This document shows positions 19,324 through 27,304 of a stretch of DNA of 37,569 bases, in pieces. This DNA is from Miniimonas arenae. Lineage in GTDB: Bacteria; Actinomycetota; Actinomycetes; Actinomycetales; Beutenbergiaceae. Positions within the stretch are counted from its first letter, which is position 1. The number at the start of each line of letters is the position of its first letter. A program made the translations under genes and the position numbers. The stretch is taken from contig NZ_VENP01000033.1 in NCBI RefSeq assembly GCF_006351005.1, forward strand, positions 1-37,569, read 5' to 3'. Under the pieces are notes generated by a model that made no database searches, had not been told where the DNA came from, and worked only from the letters and a program-made list of their open reading frames with translations.

Positions 19324-20894
19324 CCACGTTCGTCGCCCCCGTCATCGACTGGGCCGCGCTGTCGGCGATCCTCGTCATCGCGGGCACCGGCATCGTCGGG
19401 GTGCTCGTCGCCGCGTTCGTCCCGGCCTCCTCGCGCCGCACCGTCCAGGTCGTGCTCGCCCTCGTCGCACCGCTCGCGGCGCTCGCCGTCGTCGCGTGGC
19501 GCTGGAGCGTCGTGGTCGGCGGCGGCGAGAGCACGCTCGTGGCCGGCCAGCTCGCCGAGGACGGCCCCGCGCTGGCGGCGCAGGCGATCATCCTGATCTT
19601 CGCCGTCGTGGGCTTCGCGGTGATGGCCTCGCGCCTGCCGAACGGCGAGGAGGCGTTCGCGCCGCAGGGCGCGGCCGCGCCCGGCTCGGCGTACGAGGAG
19701 GCCGCCCGCAGAGCGGGCCTGGAGCAGACCGAGGTCTTCCCGCTCGCGCTGCTCAGCCTCGCCGGCATGCTCGTGTTCCCGATGGCGAACGACCTGCTCG
19801 TCATGTTCGTGGCGCTCGAGGTGCTCTCGCTGCCGCTGTACGTCCTGTCGGCCATGGCGCGCCGCCGGCGCGTGCTCTCGCACGAGGCCGCGCTGAAGTA
19901 CTTCCTGCTCGGGGCGTTCTCCTCGGCGCTGTTCCTGTTCGGCGTCGCGCTGCTGTTCGGGTTCTCCGGCTCGATCTCGCTGCCGGACCTCGGCACCGCG
20001 GCGGCCACCACGGTCGGGATGGACGGCATGGCCGTCGTCGGCTTCGTGCTCGTCCTCACCGGCCTGCTGTTCAAGGTGGGCGCCGTGCCGTTCCACGCGT
20101 GGGTCCCGGACGTCTACCAGGGCGCCCCGACCCCCGTGACGGGGTTCATGGCCGCCGCGACCAAGACCGCCGCGTTCGCCGCGATCCTGCGGCTGCTCTA
20201 CGTGGCCGCGCCCGGCTTCGGCTGGGACGTGGAGCCCGTGCTGTGGGCCGTCGCGATCGCCTCGATGCTGCTGGGCACCGTGGCTGCGATCGTCCAGACC
20301 GACATCAAGCGCACGCTCGCGTACTCCTCGGTGGCGCACGCCGGGTTCGCGCTGGTGGCGATCGTGTCGCTGTCGGAGCAGGGCCCGTCCGCCCTGCTGT
20401 TCTACCTGCTGGCGTACGGCCTCGCGACCGTCGGCGCGTTCGCCGTCGTGACCCTGGTGCGCGAGCGGGACGCCGACGGCAACGTCACGGGCGAGGCGAC
20501 CCACCTGTCGCAGTGGGCCGGCCTCGGCCGGCGCCACCCCGTGCTCGCCGCCACCATGACGCTCTTCCTGCTCTCCTTCGCCGGCATCCCGCTCACCGCG
20601 GGCTTCGTGGGCAAGTTCGTCGCGTTCGTGGCGGCCGCCGACGGCGGTGCCTGGCCGCTCGTGGTCATCGCCGTGATCGCGTCGGCCGCGGCCGCGTTCT
20701 TCTACGTCCGCATCATCGTGCTCATGTACTTCAGCCGGCCCGAGGAGTCCGAGCGCCCCGGCGCCGACGCCGTCGAGCCCGGCGCGCTCACCCGCGCCTC
20801 GCTCGTGCTCTGCGCGCTCGGGACCCTCGTGCTGGGGGTCTGGCCGACCCCGGTGCTCGACCTGCTCGCGCAGGCGGCTAAGTTCGTCGTGTGA
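19320..20894 (+). CDS. nuoN: NADH-quinone oxidoreductase subunit N
   Basis: 524 residues. Proximal antiporter-like proton pump. The family signatures are EVLSLPLYVLSAMARRR with the conserved Glu, LLFKVGAVPFHAWVPDVYQGAPTPV with the conserved Lys, and the following FMAAATKTAAFAA helix. A loop of about 35 residues (LPNGEEAFAPQGAAAPGSAY) precedes the core. The GTG at 19320 overlaps the nuoM stop; the nuoN stop in turn overlaps the GTG of the prenyl synthase gene, tying complex I to quinone side-chain synthesis in one transcript. Confidence 0.96.
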   Translation: MTTFVAPVIDWAALSAILVIAGTGIVGVLVAAFVPASSRRTVQVVLALVAPLAALAVVAWRWSVVVGGGESTLVAGQLAEDGPALAAQAIILIFAVVGFAVMASRLPNGEEAFAPQGAAAPGSAYEEAARRAGLEQTEVFPLALLSLAGMLVFPMANDLLVMFVALEVLSLPLYVLSAMARRRRVLSHEAALKYFLLGAFSSALFLFGVALLFGFSGSISLPDLGTAAATTVGMDGMAVVGFVLVLTGLLFKVGAVPFHAWVPDVYQGAPTPVTGFMAAATKTAAFAAILRLLYVAAPGFGWDVEPVLWAVAIASMLLGTVAAIVQTDIKRTLAYSSVAHAGFALVAIVSLSEQGPSALLFYLLAYGLATVGAFAVVTLVRERDADGNVTGEATHLSQWAGLGRRHPVLAATMTLFLLSFAGIPLTAGFVGKFVAFVAAADGGAWPLVVIAVIASAAAAFFYVRIIVLMYFSRPEESERPGADAVEPGALTRASLVLCALGTLVLGVWPTPVLDLLAQAAKFVV

Positions 20895-21907
20895 GTCGCC
20901 CTGTGAGTGCTGCACCCCTGCCGGTCAGCGACGCGCGCCTCGAGGAGGCGCTCGTCACCGGACTGGCCGAGATCGAGCGGCGCCTCGACCTCGCGGTGCG
21001 GCGTACCAGCGTGCTCGAGGACGCACCGTCGCGGCACCTGCTCGTGGCCGGCGGCAAGCGGATGCGGCCCGCGCTCGCGCTGCTCGCCGCGCAGCTGGGC
21101 ACCGGCACGTCGGAGGAGGTGCTCGAGGCCGCCGTCGGCGTCGAGCTGACGCACCTCGCCTCGCTGTACCACGACGACGTCATGGACTCCGCGCCCACCC
21201 GGCGCGGGGCGCCGAGCGCGCACGAGGTGTGGGGCAACTCGGTGGCCATCCTCGCGGGGGACCTGCTGTTCGCCCGCGCCTCCCAGACCGTGGCCGGGCT
21301 CGGGCCCGAGGCCGTGCGGATCCAGGCCGAGACGTTCGAGCGGCTGTGCGTGGGCCAGCTCCACGAGACCCTCGGCCCGCGCGACGGCGAGGACCCGGTC
21401 GCGCACCACCTGGGCGTGCTCGCGGGCAAGACCGGCTCGCTCATCGCCGCGTCCGCGCACTACGGCGCGCTGTTCGCGGGCCTCACGGGAGCGCAGCTGA
21501 CCGCGGTGGTCGAGTACGGCGAGCGGGTCGGCATCGCGTTCCAGCTCGCCGACGACGTCCTCGACCTCACCTCCAGCGCCGAGGTGCTCGGCAAGGTGCC
21601 CGGCACCGACCTGCGCGAGGGCGTCCCGACGATGCCCGTGCTGCTGCTGCGCCGCGCCGTCGAGGCCGGTGAGTCCGACGCGGCGGGCGCCGCGATCGTC
21701 GCCGCGCTCGACGGCGACCTCGCCTCGCCCGACGCGCTCGCCGACGTCGTGGCCGCCCTGCGCGCGCACCCCGTCATGGCGCAGGCACGCGACATGGCGC
21801 GCGCCTGGTCGCAGGAAGCGGTGCGCCACCTCGACGTGCTCCCGGACTCCCCGGCGCGGGACGCGCTGCGCGAGTTCGCGGACGTCGTGGTCGAGCGCCT
21901 TGCCTGA
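20891..21907 (+). CDS. Long-chain trans-polyprenyl diphosphate synthase (menaquinone side chain)
   Basis: 338 residues. Builds the isoprenoid tail from isopentenyl diphosphate. First Asp-rich motif Asp95-Asp96-VM-Asp99 in HLASLYHDDVMDSAPTRRG, second Asp221-Asp222-VL-Asp225 in AFQLADDVLDLTSS; GGKRMRP at 54-60 binds diphosphate. The residue five before the first motif is Ala90, a small residue typical of long-chain (hepta- to nonaprenyl) enzymes rather than farnesyl or geranylgeranyl synthases; exact chain length cannot be read. The GTG at 20891 overlaps the nuoN stop (an in-frame GTG at 20903 is an alternative). In Mycobacterium tuberculosis the homologue grcC1 sits between menJ and htpX. Confidence 0.92.
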   Translation: MSRPVSAAPLPVSDARLEEALVTGLAEIERRLDLAVRRTSVLEDAPSRHLLVAGGKRMRPALALLAAQLGTGTSEEVLEAAVGVELTHLASLYHDDVMDSAPTRRGAPSAHEVWGNSVAILAGDLLFARASQTVAGLGPEAVRIQAETFERLCVGQLHETLGPRDGEDPVAHHLGVLAGKTGSLIAASAHYGALFAGLTGAQLTAVVEYGERVGIAFQLADDVLDLTSSAEVLGKVPGTDLREGVPTMPVLLLRRAVEAGESDAAGAAIVAALDGDLASPDALADVVAALRAHPVMAQARDMARAWSQEAVRHLDVLPDSPARDALREFADVVVERLA

Positions 21908-22730
21908 GCCGGTCGTGGCCGGGGCGCCCGACGGCGAGCCCGACGTCGGCCCCGACCCCGCCCTCGTCGCGGCCCTCGTCACGGCCCTGCGCGGGGCCGG
22001 CTGCGTGTTCGCCGAGGAGGAGGCCGCCCTGCTGGCCGAGCTGCCGGCTCCCGAGCGAGCGGCGGCCCTGAGCCGCCGGGTCGCCGGTGAGCCACTCGAG
22101 CACGTGCTCGGGTGGGCCGAGCTCGCGGGGGTGCGCGTCGCCGTCGGGCCCGGTGTGTTCGTGCCACGCCGGCGCACCGAGGCCCTGGTCGCGCAGGCGC
22201 AGCGCCTCCTGACCCCCGACGGCGTGCTGCTGGACCTGTGCTGCGGCAGCGGCGCCGTGGCGCGCGTGCTCGCCGAGCGCTGCCGGCCCGCGCGCGTGCA
22301 CGCGAGCGACGTGGACGCCGCCGCCGTCGCCGTGGCCGCGGTCAACCTCGCGGGCCTGGGCACGGTGAGCGTCGCGGACGTGGTCGACGGCGTGCCGCCC
22401 GACCTGCGCGGCGCGGTCACGGTGCTCACGGCGAACGTCCCGTACGTGCCCACGCGCGAGCTCGACCTGCTCCCGCGTGACGTGCGCGAGCACGAGCCGC
22501 GGTTCACCCACGACGGCGGGGCGGACGGGCTCGACCTGCTGCGCCGCGTGCTGGCGGACGCGGCCACGTGGCTCGCCCCCGGCGGGGTCGCGCTGAGCGA
22601 GGTGGCCCCGCACCAGGTGGGCGCGGCGCTCGAGGCGGCCCACGCCGTCGGACTCGTGCCGTGGTGCGCGGTGGACGACGAGCGCGACGTGGCCGTGCTG
22701 CTGGCGCGGCGGCGCACTGACGCCCCCTGA
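21900..22730 (+). CDS. PrmC/HemK-related protein methyltransferase, substrate unknown
   Basis: 276 residues. SAM-dependent methyltransferase of the glutamine-N5 class, the branch annotated as putative protein-(glutamine-N5) methyltransferase of unknown substrate. The PrmC-like N-terminal hinge GEPLEHVLGWAELAGVRV and GPGVFVPRRRTE are visible, then the SAM loop DLCCGSGAVA. The catalytic NPPY motif is NVPY here (LTANVPYVPTREL), a change shared by that branch as far as I recall. Start uncertain: TTG at 21900, overlapping the previous gene by eight bases, or GTG at 21915. It is the last gene of the overlapping series. True PrmC modifies release factors and is normally next to prfA, which is not here. 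Confidence 0.83.
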   Translation: MPEPVVAGAPDGEPDVGPDPALVAALVTALRGAGCVFAEEEAALLAELPAPERAAALSRRVAGEPLEHVLGWAELAGVRVAVGPGVFVPRRRTEALVAQAQRLLTPDGVLLDLCCGSGAVARVLAERCRPARVHASDVDAAAVAVAAVNLAGLGTVSVADVVDGVPPDLRGAVTVLTANVPYVPTRELDLLPRDVREHEPRFTHDGGADGLDLLRRVLADAATWLAPGGVALSEVAPHQVGAALEAAHAVGLVPWCAVDDERDVAVLLARRRTDAP

Positions 22731-22768
22731 CGGTCGCTGACTCGCACCGACTCCCCTGACGGTCGCTG
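22724..22768 (+). repeat. Direct repeat of 16 bases after the methyltransferase gene
   Basis: CCCCTGACGGTCGCTG occurs at 22724-22739, across the stop codon of the methyltransferase gene, and exactly again at 22753-22768, a 29-base period. The second copy ends 19 bases before the start of the next gene. No hairpin is formed by the two copies. Confidence 0.8.
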
Positions 22769-22787
22769 CGGCTGGCACGCTGGAGTG

Positions 22788-24473
22788 GTGACACAGGAGT
22801 GGTGGCGCGACGCCGTCTTCTACCAGGTCTACCCGCGCTCGTTCGCGGACTCCGACGGCGACGGCGAGGGCGACCTCGCAGGCCTGACGCAGCGGCTGCC
22901 CGCGCTGGCCGCGCTGGGGGTGGACGCGCTCTGGCTGACCCCGTTCTACCCCTCGCCGATGGTCGACGGCGGGTACGACGTGGCCGACTACACGGGCGTC
23001 GACCCGCGCTACGGCGACCTCGCCGCGCTCGACGCGCTGCTCGCGCGGGCCCACGAGCTCGGGCTGCGCGTGACGATCGACCTGGTCCCGAACCACTGCT
23101 CGAGCGAGCACCCCTGGTTCCGCGCGGCCCGCGACGCCGCCCCCGGCAGCCCCGAGCGCGAGATGTTCCTCGTCCGGGACGGGCGGGGGCCGGACGGCGC
23201 CCTGCCGCCGACGAACTGGCGCAGCGTGTTCGGCGGGCCGTCGTGGACCAGGCTTCCGGACGGCCAGTGGTACTACCACCTCTTCGCACCCGAGCAGCCC
23301 GACCTGAACTGGGCGAACCCGCGCGTGCTCGCGGCGTTCGAGGACGTGCTGCGGTTCTGGCTGGACCGGGGCGTGGACGGCTTCCGCATCGACGTGTCGG
23401 ACGCCCTGGTCAAGGACCTCGACGCCGGGGACACGCCCGACGGCTCGCCCGTCATCCCCAAGGGCGCCGACTCCCCGCTGCACGACTACTACCGCGCGCT
23501 GCGCCGCGTCATGGACGCCTACGACGGCGACCGGATGGCCGTGATCGAGACCGGGGCGCCGCCCGAGGAGGTCGCGCTCCTCGTCCGTCCCGACGAGATG
23601 CACCTCGCGTTCGACCTCGCGCTGACCCGGGTGCGCTGGTCCGCCGCAGAGCTGCACGAGGCCGTGGTCGAGGGCCTCGCCGTCGCGCGGCTCGCGGGCG
23701 CGCCGGCCACGTGGGTGCTGGAGAACCACGACCTGCCGCGCGCCGTCACGCGCTACGCGGCGGACCTCGCGCTCGCGGGGGAGTACGTCCCCGAGCACGA
23801 CGGCGCCGCTCGCCCGGTCACCCGGCTCACCGCCGCGGACCTCGCCCGGGGCACCCGGCGCGCGCGTGCGGCCGCCGTGCTGCTGCTCGCGCTGCCCGGC
23901 GCCGTGTACGTGTATCAGGGTCAGGAGCTCGGCCTGCCCGAGGTGGAGGACCTGCCCGACGGCGTGCGGGAGGACCCGGTCTTCTTCCGTTCCGGCGGGG
24001 TCGCCACGGGCAGGGACGGCTGCCGGGTGCCGCTGCCGTGGTCGGGGACGCAGGCGCCGTTCGGGTTCTCACCGCCCTCGGCCACGCGCGGCCCGTGGCT
24101 GCCGCAGCCCGACTCCTTCGCCGCGCTCACGCGTGAGGCCCAGGAGGCGGCAGGTGACTCGATGCTCGCGCTGTATAGCGAGCTGCTGGCGGTGCGTCGC
24201 CGGGAGCCGCTGCTGCGGCGCGGGGAGCTCACGTGGGTCGGGGACCTCACATCGACGCCTGACGTGCTCGCCTTCCGGCTGACCGCCGGGCCGGCCGCGC
24301 TCCTCGTGCTCGTGAACACGGGCGCCGCGTCCGTCCCGCTGCCGGCCGGTGAGGTGGTGGCCGCCAGCGTGCCGCGGGCCGAGCTCGCGGAAGACGCCGC
24401 TCGGGACGGCGCGACCCGGCTGCTGCCGTCCGACTCCGCCGTGGTGCTGCGCCTCGTCGGTCGGGCGACGTGA
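22788..24473 (+). CDS. GH13 alpha-glucosidase / oligo-1,6-glucosidase type enzyme
   Basis: 561 residues, no signal peptide, so cytoplasmic. It hydrolyses alpha-glucosidic bonds in short oligosaccharides. The family regions are in order: FYQVYPRSFADSDGDG at the start, DLVPNHCSSEHPWF (98-111), GFRIDVSDALVKD with nucleophile Asp202, VIETG with acid/base Glu254, and LENHDLPR with Asp315. The four are consistent with an active enzyme. Amylosucrase, sucrose hydrolase and trehalose synthase are relatives with other motifs and lengths; the exact substrate is not readable. The start is GTG at 22788 (GTG at 22785 also possible); no Shine-Dalgarno is clear. No sugar transporter or regulator adjoins it, so it looks like an insertion in a respiratory neighbourhood. 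Confidence 0.9.
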   Translation: MTQEWWRDAVFYQVYPRSFADSDGDGEGDLAGLTQRLPALAALGVDALWLTPFYPSPMVDGGYDVADYTGVDPRYGDLAALDALLARAHELGLRVTIDLVPNHCSSEHPWFRAARDAAPGSPEREMFLVRDGRGPDGALPPTNWRSVFGGPSWTRLPDGQWYYHLFAPEQPDLNWANPRVLAAFEDVLRFWLDRGVDGFRIDVSDALVKDLDAGDTPDGSPVIPKGADSPLHDYYRALRRVMDAYDGDRMAVIETGAPPEEVALLVRPDEMHLAFDLALTRVRWSAAELHEAVVEGLAVARLAGAPATWVLENHDLPRAVTRYAADLALAGEYVPEHDGAARPVTRLTAADLARGTRRARAAAVLLLALPGAVYVYQGQELGLPEVEDLPDGVREDPVFFRSGGVATGRDGCRVPLPWSGTQAPFGFSPPSATRGPWLPQPDSFAALTREAQEAAGDSMLALYSELLAVRRREPLLRRGELTWVGDLTSTPDVLAFRLTAGPAALLVLVNTGAASVPLPAGEVVAASVPRAELAEDAARDGATRLLPSDSAVVLRLVGRAT

Positions 24474-24490
24474 CGCCGGACACGTCGCAA

Positions 24491-24519
24491 GTGAGGTCAC
24501 CCTCACCCACGCGTAGACT
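24491..24519 (+). promoter_or_regulatory. Probable fprA promoter with overlapping inverted repeat
   Basis: TAGACT at 24514-24519 fits the TANNNT -10 form. GTGAGG-TCAC-CCTCAC (24491-24506), a perfect 6-base inverted repeat around four bases, occupies the -35 position, so a repressor bound there could block the polymerase. Start of transcription would be near 24526, leaving a GC-rich leader of about 75 bases. Confidence 0.55.
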
Positions 24520-24600
24520 GCGGGAGTCCGTCGCCCTGTGCGGCGCGCGCCGCCCCGCGGCCCGTGCGCCCGGCGACCCACCACCACGATGAGGTCACCT

Positions 24601-26004
24601 GTGAACCTGCGCGTCGCCGTCGTCGGCGCCGGCCCGGCCGGAATCTACGCCTCCGACATCCTGTCCCGGACCCTGCCGGGCACCGCGATCGACCTGTTCG
24701 ACCGCCTGCCGGCGCCGTACGGGCTGGTGCGCTACGGCGTCGCGCCCGATCACCCGCGGATCAAGGCGATCGTGGCTGCGCTGGACAAGATCCTCGCGCG
24801 CGGCGACGTCCGCCTCATCGGCAACGTCGACGTCGGCGACGAGATCGGCGGGATCACCATCCAGGAGCTGGGCACGCTCTACGACGGCGTCATCCTCGCG
24901 ACCGGCGCGATCCGCGACGCCGACCTCGACATCCCGGGCATCGACCTGCCCGGCTCGTTCGGTGCCGCCGACTTCGTCTCCTGGTTCGACGGCCACCCGG
25001 ACGTCCCGCGCACCTGGCCGCTCGAGGCGAGCCAGATCGCGGTGATCGGCGCCGGGAACGTGGCGCTCGACGTCGCGCGCATGCTTGCCAAGCACGTCGA
25101 GGACCTGAGCGCGACGGAGATCCCGGCCAACGTCGCCGAGGGCCTGGCCGCCTCGCCCGTCACCGACGTCCACGTGTTCGCGCGGCGCGGCCCGGCGCAG
25201 GCGAAGTTCTCCCCCCTCGAGCTGCGCGAGCTCGGCCACGTGCCCGACGTCGACGTGCTCGTCTACCCGGAGGACTTCGAGTTCGACGCCGGCTCCGAGG
25301 CCGCGATGGCGGCCTCCAACCAGACGCGCCAGGTGGTCGCGACGCTCACCGACTGGGCGCTCAAGGACCCCGAGGAGGCGCGCGCCTCGCGCCGCCTCCA
25401 CCTGCACTTCCTGCACCGGCCGGTCGAGGTGCTCGGCGAGGCCGGGCCCGACGGCGTGACGCGCGTGAGCGCGCTGCGCACCGAGCGCACCACGCTCGCG
25501 GGCGACGGCAGCGCCGTCGGCACCGGCGTCCTCGTGGACACCCCGGTGCAGGCGGTCTACCGCGCGGTGGGCTACTTCGGCTCGCCCGTCCCGGGCGTGC
25601 CGTTCGACCATGTCGCGGGCGTCATCCCGAACGACGGCGGCCGCGTGCTCGGCGAGGACGGCGCGCCGATCCCCGGCCTGTACGCGACCGGGTGGATCAA
25701 GCGCGGGCCGGTCGGGCTCATCGGCAGCACGAAGTCCGACGCGCAGGAGACGATCCGCAACCTGGCCGAGGACGTGGGCGCGGGCGTCGGTCTGCGGGCC
25801 GGCGGCGCCGGTGCCGGTGCCGACTCCGGCGTTGACGTGATCGACCTGCTCGAGGAGCGCGGTGTCCCGGTCACCACGTGGTCGGGCTGGGAGCTGCTCC
25901 AGGCGCACGAGCGGGCGCTCGGCGAGGCCGAGGGTCGCGAGCGGGTCAAGGTCGTGCCGCGCGAGGAGATGACCGCGATCAGTCGCGGCGCCCTCGTGTC
26001 CTGA
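24601..26004 (+). CDS. fprA: FprA-type ferredoxin/adrenodoxin-NADP+ reductase
   Basis: 467 residues. FAD enzyme moving electrons between NADPH and a ferredoxin, for example to cytochromes P450 or iron metabolism. The FAD motif VAVVGAGPAGIYASDIL starts at residue 5, followed by APYGLVRYGVAPDHPRIK, the classical adrenodoxin-reductase motif; the NADP motif is VIGAGNVALDVARML, and TGWIKRGPVGLIGSTKSDA lies near the C terminus. Length and motifs match the mycobacterial FprA. The GTG at 24601 is preceded by GAGGT at good spacing; the ATG at 24589 lacks one. Confidence 0.93.
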   Translation: MNLRVAVVGAGPAGIYASDILSRTLPGTAIDLFDRLPAPYGLVRYGVAPDHPRIKAIVAALDKILARGDVRLIGNVDVGDEIGGITIQELGTLYDGVILATGAIRDADLDIPGIDLPGSFGAADFVSWFDGHPDVPRTWPLEASQIAVIGAGNVALDVARMLAKHVEDLSATEIPANVAEGLAASPVTDVHVFARRGPAQAKFSPLELRELGHVPDVDVLVYPEDFEFDAGSEAAMAASNQTRQVVATLTDWALKDPEEARASRRLHLHFLHRPVEVLGEAGPDGVTRVSALRTERTTLAGDGSAVGTGVLVDTPVQAVYRAVGYFGSPVPGVPFDHVAGVIPNDGGRVLGEDGAPIPGLYATGWIKRGPVGLIGSTKSDAQETIRNLAEDVGAGVGLRAGGAGAGADSGVDVIDLLEERGVPVTTWSGWELLQAHERALGEAEGRERVKVVPREEMTAISRGALVS

Positions 26005-26085
26005 CGTCGGTGCCGTGAGGCCCGTGTTCTGAGGCGGGCGTCCTGGCGTCCGAGCGGACCTCACGCGCCGAGCCGGTGCGTCGGG

Positions 26086-26091
26086 GAGAAT
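26086..26091 (+). promoter_or_regulatory. Possible -10 element of htpX
   Basis: GAGAAT ends six bases before the htpX ATG at 26098 and no Shine-Dalgarno is present. It agrees with the leaderless arrangement seen for menF and the LysR gene, but the first base differs from TANNNT. Confidence 0.3.
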
Positions 26092-26097
26092 GAGCAC

Positions 26098-27021
26098 ATG
26101 ACGAGCGCACCCGTCCTGCCGAGCCGGAGCCACCACAACGGGCTCAAGACCACGATGCTGTTCGGCGTCCTGTTCGGGGTGCTGCTGGGGATCGGTGCGC
26201 TCATCGCGGGCGGCACCGGCCAGCCGCGATGGATCTGGATCTTCGCCGGCCTCGGCCTGCTCTCCACGGCGATCAGCTTCTGGAACTCCGACAAGATCGC
26301 GATCGCGTCGATGCGCGCGCAGCCGGTCACGGAGGAGCAGGCACCCGCGATGTACCGCATCGTGCGCGAGCTCTCCGAGCGCGCGGGGCAGCCGATGCCA
26401 CGGCTGTACGTCTCGCCCACCGAGGCGCCGAACGCGTTCGCCACCGGACGCAGCCCGAAGAAGGCCGCGGTCTGCTGCACGGTCGGGATCCTGCGGATCC
26501 TCGACGAGCGCGAGCTGCGCGGCGTGCTCGGCCACGAGCTCATGCACGTCTACAACCGGGACATCCTCACCTCCTCGGTCGCGGCCGCCGTCGCGGGTGT
26601 CATCACGTCCGTGGCGCAGTTCCTGCTGATCTTCGGCGGTGGTGGCCGCGGTCGGGAGGGGGGTGGCAACCCGCTCGCCGCGATCGGTGCGCTCGTCGGG
26701 CTCATCCTCGCGCCGTTCGCCGCGAGCCTCATCCAGCTCGCGATCTCGCGCACCCGCGAGTACGACGCCGACCACGACGGCGCGGCGCTCACCGGCGACC
26801 CGCTCGCCCTGGCGTCGGCGCTGCGCAAGCTCGAGAGCGGCGTCGCGGCGAGGCCGATGCAGCCCACGCAGCAGCTGGAGAACGTCTCCCACCTCATGAT
26901 CGCCAACCCGTTCCGCGGCGGCGGGGTGGCCAAGCTGTTCGCGACGCACCCGCCGATGGCCGATCGCATCGCGCGGCTGGAGAGCCAGGCGGGCGCGCAG
27001 GGCGGGATGTACCGGTACTGA
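26098..27021 (+). CDS. htpX: HtpX membrane zinc metalloprotease (M48)
   Basis: 307 residues. Integral membrane protease that degrades misfolded membrane proteins. Two membrane helices at about 18-38 and 45-61, then the zinc site His146-Glu147-x2-His150 (LGHELMHVYNRD) and the third ligand Glu221 in REYDADHDGA; further hydrophobic segments at 156-180 and 193-214 surround a Gly-rich loop. The C-terminal THPPMADRIARLE is a family landmark. In mycobacteria htpX follows grcC1 in the menaquinone cluster; here the same pair is separated by three genes. Confidence 0.95.
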   Translation: MTSAPVLPSRSHHNGLKTTMLFGVLFGVLLGIGALIAGGTGQPRWIWIFAGLGLLSTAISFWNSDKIAIASMRAQPVTEEQAPAMYRIVRELSERAGQPMPRLYVSPTEAPNAFATGRSPKKAAVCCTVGILRILDERELRGVLGHELMHVYNRDILTSSVAAAVAGVITSVAQFLLIFGGGGRGREGGGNPLAAIGALVGLILAPFAASLIQLAISRTREYDADHDGAALTGDPLALASALRKLESGVAARPMQPTQQLENVSHLMIANPFRGGGVAKLFATHPPMADRIARLESQAGAQGGMYRY

Positions 27022-27037
27022 CCGCGGGCTACCCCCG

Positions 27038-27277
27038 GCGTGACGCCACAGCGACTTCGCGTGACGCCACAGCGACTTCGCGTGACGCCACAGCGACCGC
27101 GCGTGACGCCACAGCGACTCAGGCCGCATCGCCCAGCGCCGCGGCGAGCATCGTCGCAGGTCAGCGAGTGCGCGTCGGGCGAGCGTGCCAGGTGAGTCGC
27201 TGTGCCGAAACGCCGAGTCGCTCTCCCGTCACGCGGAGTCGCTCTCCCGGAACGCCGACCCTTCCTGCCGGAACGTC
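27038..27277. repeat. Eight 21-base units: four direct, then four inverted
   Basis: Direct units start at 27038, 27059, 27080 and 27101 with exact 21-base period; they read GCGTGACGCCACAGCGACTT plus one base, and only units 3 and 4 vary near the end. After a 72-base spacer (27122-27193) four inverted, degenerate units start at 27194, 27215, 27236 and 27257, reading GAGTCGCTSTSCCGNNACGC plus one base with the last most diverged. There is no spacer between units, so it is not a CRISPR array. The arms could pair as RNA, perhaps ending htpX transcription. No gene is seen in 27022-27304. Confidence 0.9.
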
Positions 27278-27304
27278 GAGCGGGCGGGGTGAGTGCGGCG
27301 GGGT

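Noticed and set aside
24491-24506. Iron-dependent DtxR/IdeR box before fprA
   Set aside because: The palindrome lacks the TTAGG/CCTAA ends and the central spacing of that box.
27038-27121. CRISPR array
   Set aside because: The 21-base units abut without spacers, and no cas genes are present.
24595-27129. Very long open frames antisense to fprA/htpX, and similar ones antisense to nuoL and nuoG
   Set aside because: In GC-rich coding DNA the opposite strand lacks stop codons by composition. Their translations are Arg/Gly/Asp-rich with no domain motifs, while the sense strands hold complete families.
27038-27129. Repeat protein encoded by the 21-base units (reverse-strand SLWRHAK repeats)
   Set aside because: The period is a multiple of three, but there is no ribosome-binding site, the frame continues as antisense to htpX, and the inverted units on the other side are not in a shared frame.
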